Made by a program: the position numbers and the translations under genes
Notes under the pieces: generated by a model
The model's input: the letters and a program-made list of their open reading frames with translations, nothing else
Database searches by the model: none
Told to the model about the DNA's origin: nothing
Shown here: piece after piece, positions 26,760-35,700 of the stretch
How the letters are laid out: every line of letters starts with the position of its first letter
Position numbering within the stretch: the first letter of the stretch is position 1
IMG/VR virus record: IMGVR_UViG_3300017752_000033
Coordinates: 1-43,476 of that record
Direction: 5' to 3' (one strand)
Length of the DNA: 43,476 nt
Source: a virus

Positions 26760-29700
26760 GTAAGCTACCTCCTACTCTTTGCTCCTGAGATATAACATGA
26801 GTAACTGCTTCTTTGATTTTGCCAGCTAAAACTTCTTGATTTACCGACCCCGAAGTGTCTCCAGAAGAGTTATTTGGTGGCACAGTAACATTAACACTAA
26901 TGTTATTTGATTGGCTGGATGTATTAGTAGCATTAGAAACATTTGATGACATATTGGGAGTATTAGTTACTGGGCCACCTTGATTCATCTTCATGGAGTT
27001 TAATCTATTAAAGAAGCCTGGGTATTTTTTTTCAACATTTTTAACACTGGAAGCTTTGATTACATACTCACCTTTATCGAGCATAATAGGTCCAACCTTA
27101 TCAATTCCTCCGGGACCATGAACCCTTCCGCCAGCACTCATTTGGAGTGGCTTTTCGTCTCTCGTTCTACTAAAGATTTCATTTGGAGTTTCTGTGTTAT
27201 TGCTTGAGGTGCCAGTATATAGATATTTATTATTAATAGTAGTATTTTTACCAGGCTGACTCAAGCGTGTCGCCGATTTACTATATGAATTAGTGTGGTT
27301 TGATGAAGGTGAACCTTGAGCGATTGAGGAGCCTGGGGACATGTTAGTATTTGATTCATTGGCTTTTTGTAATCCAAGATCGATACGTCCTGATTCACTT
27401 TTTGGTTTCATTTCTACCTTTTTAAACCCTGAACTATCAGCTTCAACTTTTTCTTCCAAAGACTTTAAGTTTTTAGCGTCTTTTTTGTCAGCTCGAGCAT
27501 TTTTAATATTTTTAAATTCGTTGTTAAGACCATGAGCGGCAATTGCACCAGTTATATTGCCTGCAATTGCTTGGAGTTGATTAGCGTTATTCATTACATG
27601 TTCATTTTGTTTTTGAACTTCGTATTCATATTTATCCAAAAGGTATTGAGCATAATCTTTGCGATAACTGTCGTTTGCTTTGTATCTAGCGCTCATCATG
27701 GGACTAGTGGAATCAATATCTAATGCTGAAGAACTATTTAATCTTTGAGGTTTCGATGGAGGTTTTGGAGAAGTGTCTTCATTTTGTCCTGACTCTTTTT
27801 CTCTGGAGGCTACTACATTACCTACTAATGTACCTGAGCCTTTAGCAATTTTACTCATAGCACTATCATCAGCATTACTAGTTAACGCTTTCTTACCTTT
27901 ATCCCATGTAGATTCAAGCCAATTTTTCTTATCTCCTGGATCTCCACCTTCATCAAAACCTGGAACTTCAAAGTTTGCAGATTCAAGCTGTTTCTCTAGA
28001 GATTTCCTGGTAGCAGGAATGCTTGAGGTATTCATTAAAGATTGTTGTATGTTGCTTGGGCTATCTGAACCAATAGACATTGTTTGGTCATAAAATTTAG
28101 AGGCAGCTGTGGATTCATTAGCGGGAACATGAGAATATTTAGCGTTTTCATCACCCACCCTAAATTTTTCAATTGGAGCCCTAGAGTTTACACTCTCCAT
28201 ATTTAAAGCTGCAGATTTTATATTAGCAGCTTTTTCGTGCAAGGAACGATTGAATAAGTTAGGTTCAGGACTTTCTACACTAGCAGGCTTACTGGAAGAC
28301 CTAGCAGTTAATTCACCTTTTAAATTCTTTTGACTCATAGCCACTCCAGTTTGGGCGCTCGGATTAAAACCAAAGCTTGACCAATCACTATGATCGCTCA
28401 TGCCGCCACGGTTTAATTTTTGAACAGGAAGTAAAGTTTTAGATAAATTAGCTAATCCACCCTGAAACAAGCCAACGATACCACCATGAAATTTATTTAG
28501 GGCATCAGATAATGCATTCATTCTAATCATTTCGCTATCTTCATCACTTAAGCTTCCGACCGATGGTTTTTCTTCGGATATCATTGGGCGTTGATTGAGT
28601 AAATTTTTCTCCATCATTGATCGATCTGCACTTTGAACAACTGAAGGTAATGGCGCTGCACCCTCTGTAGAGATATCAAATAAATCTTCATTATTTTTAT
28701 TGTATAAGTCATCCAGGGAGCCAGATTCATTAATTGACTCAAGAGATTTAGACCCTAACTTATCTACTATTTTTTTGCGAACGACATATTCGCCAGAAGT
28801 TAACATAGCTGGAACCTTGTCGGGAGAGCCAACACTACCCCCAGAGGCAAAACCTTGAATTAAACCACCTCTGTTTTTAGCTTCAATACCAGTGTCGCCC
28901 ATACCAAACAACTCAAATATACCACTCGTTAATTGTTTTGTTGCTCGCTGTTTAAATGCATCAGATATTGATTGAGCAATACCTCCCGCAAAACTCTTAA
29001 GTGAGTCGCTCATTGATTTTGTGCTATCGCCCATGTTTGTCACTAAATCATTAAGACCATTTTCGACGGCATCAAAACTAGTATTGGCAAGAGTTTCACC
29101 AAATCGCTCTAGAGCTACATTATTTTGTGCAATCCTCTCAGTGATTGTATCTCTAAAAAGAGCTTCCTTACCAAGCTCTAAATTCATTTCTTTTCGAGCT
29201 TGAGCTACGGCTAGGTCGGATTCTGCAGCTCTAACGGTAGCTCCTTTTTCGGAGTAAGCATCTCGGGTTCCTTCAGCTTTTTGAACTTTATATTGAGATC
29301 GCTTTTCATCCAGTTCAACCTCTCTAGCTCCATCTCTAAAACCCTCACCATTGGCAATTTTTTCCTTGAGTTTAATTAACTCTTTAGTGAAGTCTCTTTG
29401 GGCTTGATTCATTTCTTCATGAGCATCAAAAGTGAATTGTCCTGCTTTTAATTGAGCAGTGAACTGTTCTTCAGCCTCTTTAGCTTTTATTTTTGCTTGC
29501 TTTAAACTTTCTTCGGCTTCGATAGAAAAATATCCAGATTTAACTCTTTGATTAAAAACATCAGTTAGCCTGTTTGTTTCTGTAGTTAATTTTGTTGTGC
29601 TAGTGTCGACATCAATTTCGTTTCCAGTTTTACCAAAAAAATCAGATGTAGGGTCAGTCACTTTATTTCTTTTTCCTGAAACTGATTGAGCTTCACCCCT

Positions 29701-32700
29701 TGCCGAAAGAGCATTAGTTTGAGATTGCTCTAAAGCTTTCTTGCCAAAATCATTACTGTCCAACCTACTTCGAGCCTCAATTAAACTTGAGGAAAAACTA
29801 ATAGACTCTTCTGTCATTTTTCTTGAAGCCTCAGCTTCATATCTTTTAAATTCAATATTAGCTTTGTGTTGATCGGTCAAATTATTAGTTTCAGTAATTA
29901 AATCTTTGGTAGCTGTTTTTGATTTTGCTTGAAAACCGGTTAGTCCAACAAGTTCGTTTTGTATATCTGGCGAACTGGTACCAGAGAAATCTTTTCTGGT
30001 GATTTTGTTAAGCATGCCTTCTCTAGCTTGAGATTTACCTACAACATTACCATATTCCGTGATTGTGGATTGCTTGGCTTTTGTTGCAAAATCATTATCA
30101 TTCAGTCTTTGCTGGAAATCGTTTACAGACTTAACCCAAGATCTACCTTCTTCGGCCATTGTATTTAAAGTTTCCTGCAAATGAACTCCAGCTGTTTTAT
30201 CAGCTGCAAATTGTGCGGCAAGCTCTTTGCCGGCATTGGTAACCTCTGTAAGATTTAAATCTGCTTTACCTTCAAAAAATGTTTTTCCGGTATCTGGGTC
30301 GACTTCAAGTTTTGCATTAGTCTCTGTGTTTGAATCTCGCATTTTTTTACCAAAGCCAGATCGCTCGTTGCGTATCCTTTCTTGTATTGTTTGTGCGGCA
30401 AGCTCTTGTAATTTTGTATTTTTTTCTTCCGCTGCAATTCGAGCTCTTTGCTTTGCGAGAGCTTCAAGTTCGTTTGTGTATTCTTCGTCGAGAGTTACGG
30501 CTAAAGATTCTGTAAGTTTAGAGATGTAATCTGAGTTTTGTAAGTAACTTCTTTTAAACCCATTAACTTCTTTTGAAATTTGCCCATTAATTATAACAGC
30601 ATCAACTTCTTCTAACATAGCTTTATTTACTTCTTGTTGCATGCCTCCTTGAATAGCAAGAAATTTTTTCAATTCATTATATCTATCTACTCGCTGCCTA
30701 GCTGCACCTACCCCATTTTTATTAAGCTGAAATTCTTTACGTAATTGACCAAGATTGTTTTCTGCCATGGATTTTTCTTCATTCGCTACCCTTAATTGTT
30801 CATCTTTAGATTGGTTAATGGATTCAAGTTTGCTATTTAAGCCTTCACTAGAAACAACATTCATTTCTTGAAGTTTAGATAACTGCTTGGATTTCTCTGC
30901 TGAGTCGTTTAAATTTTTAAGGTAATCTAAAGATCTAGCGTTAGCTTCTTCTGCAGATCTAACACCTTTAAGCTTAGCGGATAGCTCTGACATGCCCGCA
31001 TCTGTGAGTTGTTTTTGTAATTTTTTGAGATTACCCTGAAATGCTTCTTCGGGATTTTCGCTAGCTTTAATCGTTTCAGTTGCAGTAGATGGATTGCTCT
31101 GTGATAAGCTGCCAGGGCCAGAGGGTTTTAATACTTTTTTTTCGTAATCTCCCTTTAAAATAGAGAAGTTCATTCCGGTTTTATCTTTACTTCCGGCAAA
31201 AAGATCTGCAGCTAATTTGTTTTGAGCAGCAATAGCATCGTCATTTGCTTTTTGTTTTTTATTTAAATATTCGTTATCTATTTTTTTCTGTTCTATTGCA
31301 ATTTTTTCGTTATTCTCTGTTTCTTCCGAAAGAAAACCTAGGGACTCTGTGAGTTTGGCTTGGTGGTTCATTCTTTGCGTGGCATAATTTTGCTCGTCTT
31401 TAAGTAACTTGAGGTTGTTGTTTGCCATGGTAGCCTGTAGAGATATAGCGTTTAATAGCTTTCTTTTTTGAGCATTAACTTCTTTAGATATGGAGGCTTG
31501 TATTTCATTCTCTTTAGAAATCTTTTCTCCTTCATTGGCTATTTTCTGATATATGGGATTGATTAAAGATAAAGTAGTTCTAATATGTTCAGCACTTTTT
31601 CCTGATGCCATTAATTGTAAAACAAACTCAGATAATGGTTGATTGATATCAGCTATTTCTTTCGCATAAGATTCCATCAAATCAAGATCTTTTCCATTAT
31701 CTCCATTGTTCATTCTTTGAAATTTACTCATTTGACCGAGAGCATCTTGCTTTTCTACCCCAGCAATATTCATAGTGTTAGATAGGTTCAATGCTCCGCT
31801 TTCGAAGGTTAACCTTTTTTCTCTATCATCCCCAAATATTCTTTGAGATAAATTTTGGTTTCGGTAAGCTGGCGCAACCTGGCCACTGGAAGTTTGTGAC
31901 TTCATGAGTACATGTTTAAAATCTATATCCTGCCCAAGAGCTCCTTCATACCCCATGTTTTGAGCTGAAGATGTCACCGATTGACGTATTGTAAGTTTAG
32001 TCATAGCTTCTTGCAGCTTACTCATTCCTTGAGCTGTACCCGAAGTCATAGCTTGCAACTCGTCTCCAGATAGATTTAGTTCTTTAGCTAAAGATAAAGC
32101 TGATTGTTGAAGTGCATTTTGATTTTTTATTAATGTGCTATTGAGAGACATTAATTTCATTTGCCCTTGATATGTATTAGCTTGACCAGAGTTGGTTAAG
32201 TCTGTTATTTGTTTTTGTGTTTCCTGAACAGATGTTGTAGCTTCCATTGCACTTCCAACGGCCTCAATACTTTTTGCTGTCTTTTTTGCGGATTTATTGA
32301 GTGTATCTAAACCACTATCAAAAAGGCCTGTATTTTCTTTTAAAGCTGAAAATATGGGAATAACTCCAGCTACAACGCTACCAATTAAAGGTAAACTCTT
32401 TGCCGCTCCACCTAAACTCTTTACAAAAGTACCCATTACACCTTTACTTTTCCCAAGAAACCCAGAGGTTCCTTGCAAGCTGCTTCCCCATTTTGTAAGC
32501 TTATCAGATAAACCTGAAGCCATTGGACTTAAAGCCTCAAAAGTTAAAGCTGCTTGGCTAGCGCCTTGAGCAACACCAGTAAAGGTTTTTAATACTTGGC
32601 CGGTAGTGCCTTCCACCTCAGAAAATGCTCCTTCTAGCATATATGTAACGGTGGTCAAACCAAACAAACGGCCTGTTAGATCAGTAGTTGCGTCACTTGC

Positions 32701-35700
32701 TTTTTGATTAGAGTCGGCAAGATCTTTAGATGTCGCATTAATTCTCTTCAAATATCCCTCATCAATTGCACCACGTCCAGCCTCCGTTGTGAAATTAGGA
32801 ATCAACCCATTACTAGCACCATGAGTTTTAGGATCTATGCCCATTTCCCTAGCTCTCTGGATGCCTTGCTTTACTCCAGCAGGCTCATCACGAGTATTGG
32901 TAACAGCCAATCCCATAGGGTTTAACCGAGACTTTAAACTATCGTCTTGATCGACACGAATCATTGATTCAGATATACCAGCAGATTTTTCACGAGCAAT
33001 CGATTCAGCTAAAGGATTAGCGAAATTAGGAATTAACCCTCTATTCAAAAACATTAAGTCGGACCTAACTTCGGGGCTATTTTTCCATTCATTTATCAGA
33101 GCCTCCATTTTATCTTTTTTGATAAAAAGTTTTGTGTTGGGGTCTGTAATGTTTAAGTTCATTTTCTGTTCACCAGGTAAAGATCTGCCGCTGGTGGCTT
33201 TAGTACCATAAAAACCTCTACGAGACGATGATGAACTGTTGCCTGATTTTACTGATTTGTATTGATCTCGATAACTTTTTTCGTAAGAATCTTTATCTTT
33301 AGTAAATTGACCCTTAAGTTTTTGCATCTGTTGTGGTGGCAGTTTTTTATTGGTCTCTAACCACTTTACAAATTGATTCATATGTTTACCAGTGCCTCCA
33401 AGGCTGGTATACCAGTCTTTTCCTCCATCGCGTCGATAAGCGAAACTTCTTTTAGCGAAAACGTTTGGGGCAAAGTTAGGAATTAATCCCCTGTTAAAAA
33501 TTTGCATAACCTCCGCTTCGCGAGGACTAATTTGATTTGTTCCATTAGGATTACGTCCAATATCTGATTGAGGCACCATTGAGTTCATTGATTTATCATA
33601 GAAATCATATTCTTTTCTACCATATTCTGTTTTATAATGTTTTAATAATGAAGGGTCATTTCTTCTGCCAGCAACATTAAGGTAGACACCGCCATTTTTT
33701 TTGGCCCACTCTTGTATGGCTCCGCTAGCCATAGCTTTTTTAAATTCTTCTACTTTAGGATAGTATCCTTTTTTAGGGTCAGCTCCCTTACTTAGTATTC
33801 TCAATAACTTCTTTTTATTGAATACATTTTTTTCTGGAACAGTTTTAGACAGCACCTGGCCATCAGTCACTGGTTGTCCAGGAGTAATACTACCAGCAAA
33901 ATCTTTAGCTACTGTTTTCGAAGTGCTAAAAGATGTAGCCCCAGAAGGCATTACATTGTCAGATTCACCTATATCCCTATAACCAGACATAGGCCCACTC
34001 ACATGAGACTTAGTAAAATTTTGTATAATTTTAACAACATCTTCAGGAGTCTTAACTCCAGAAAAAGATGGCATATTTTTGCCAATCGTAGGCTTATCAA
34101 TTGTTGACCTTGATTTGCTTTGGCCTCTATATAAATTTAAGTTCGCAAAGTTAGGAATTAATCCTCCAGAAGCATTTAATTCTTTAAGTTTTTCTTTAAT
34201 ATTTGTCTCAGCTCCTCCATCTTTAATTTGATCAAGAATCGAAGCAGCTTGGTCACCCACATTAACATAATCTCTAGCGTAGGTGAAAGCAATTTTAGAA
34301 CCGTCGGGAATTTGCTCCCCAAGTGCGGACTTAATTTTAGCTGAGGAGCCTTCTCGACTATCTGAGGTGAGCTTATTTTTGTTTTCCGTAACAACATGAC
34401 TTTTAATCGATTTACCCTTTCTTTGGTCTGGCATCCCTATCATATCGGCTACCTTGGCCCCAAAATTAAACCGGTAAGTCTTAACTGAATTAGATGCGGA
34501 TTTACCTTTCATTGCAACTGGACGTGCCTTGCTCTTGGGCTGTTTGAATCTAGAAAAGTTAAATAAACCTTGATTCATTATTTTCTTTAGTATTTTGGCG
34601 GGCCCATGACCATAATCATTTTGAGACCATATAGTATCTCCGTATGTATATGGACCCTGTATGTCAAACAATTTGCGAAGTTTTGGGTCAGAAGATTGAC
34701 TAGATATACCCTCTAAATCAAAAGGCTTGCTATCTTTACTGTATGATTTATTAAAAGCTTCCTCAACAATATACTTTTCAAAAGCATTTCCCTTGATAAA
34801 TTGTTTACCTTGACCTGAACCTAGATTATTAAGTTCATTAATTTTCTTTTGGAAATTTTTTATTTCTTTTTCGTTTAAATGATACGTTAGACCTGGATGA
34901 AGAGGTGCATTTTTATTAAATAATTTAGTTTCATTTAAATAATTCTTTGGAATATTTACATCCTTGGCATATTCATCAATAGACTTGTATTGTTTAGATT
35001 GAAGTTTTGAGTATGCATTTTTATAATTGTAACTAGTAGTAAGTGGTTTATATTTTTGCTTTAATTTTTCATGCTCAGACTTACCTGCATCAAGAGCTAT
35101 TTTATCTAAGTCTTTCCTGAAGGGGGTAATTAATTGTTTTTCTTTTGGGTTTGTTTTTTGCTTTTGAATTTGATTAAAAAATTTAGTAGCACTACTTAAG
35201 GATGGATCGATTGTATATTTACCTGATTCCTTCATGGAATCAAATGCTAAATTTCGAATAAATGAATTTGACTCTTTAGAGCCTGATAAAAATATATGAG
35301 AAGCTTGCGCCTTAGTTAGCCCACTACCCTTGAGAAAATCATCAATAGTACTCGCCTTATTTAATGAAGATTTAATTTTTCGATAATCTTTAACAAAGTT
35401 AGGAATCAAGCCTGAAGATAAATTATATTGTTTTATTAGTTTAGCTTGCTCTTTTAAAGATAAAGATTCTGTATCGATACCAGATTGAGATAAAACATTT
35501 AAGGAGTCAGAAAAGTTTTCCTGTTGAAAAGATTGACCTTCTTTGGTTAAACCTCTTCTACGTAGAAAATCAGAAATGCTTTTATCGCTATATAACCTAA
35601 TACTCTTTGCGATTAAATTAGCTTGTTCAATTTTATTGTATTTAGATTCAATTGGAGTTAAACCTTTGCCTATTTGATCAACCTTAGCTTGATCGTGGGT

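Noticed and set aside
30227-30529. Rightward 100-residue frame opposite the tape measure
   Set aside because: Antisense shadow of the coiled-coil region; the same region has several such frames and none has a start signal.
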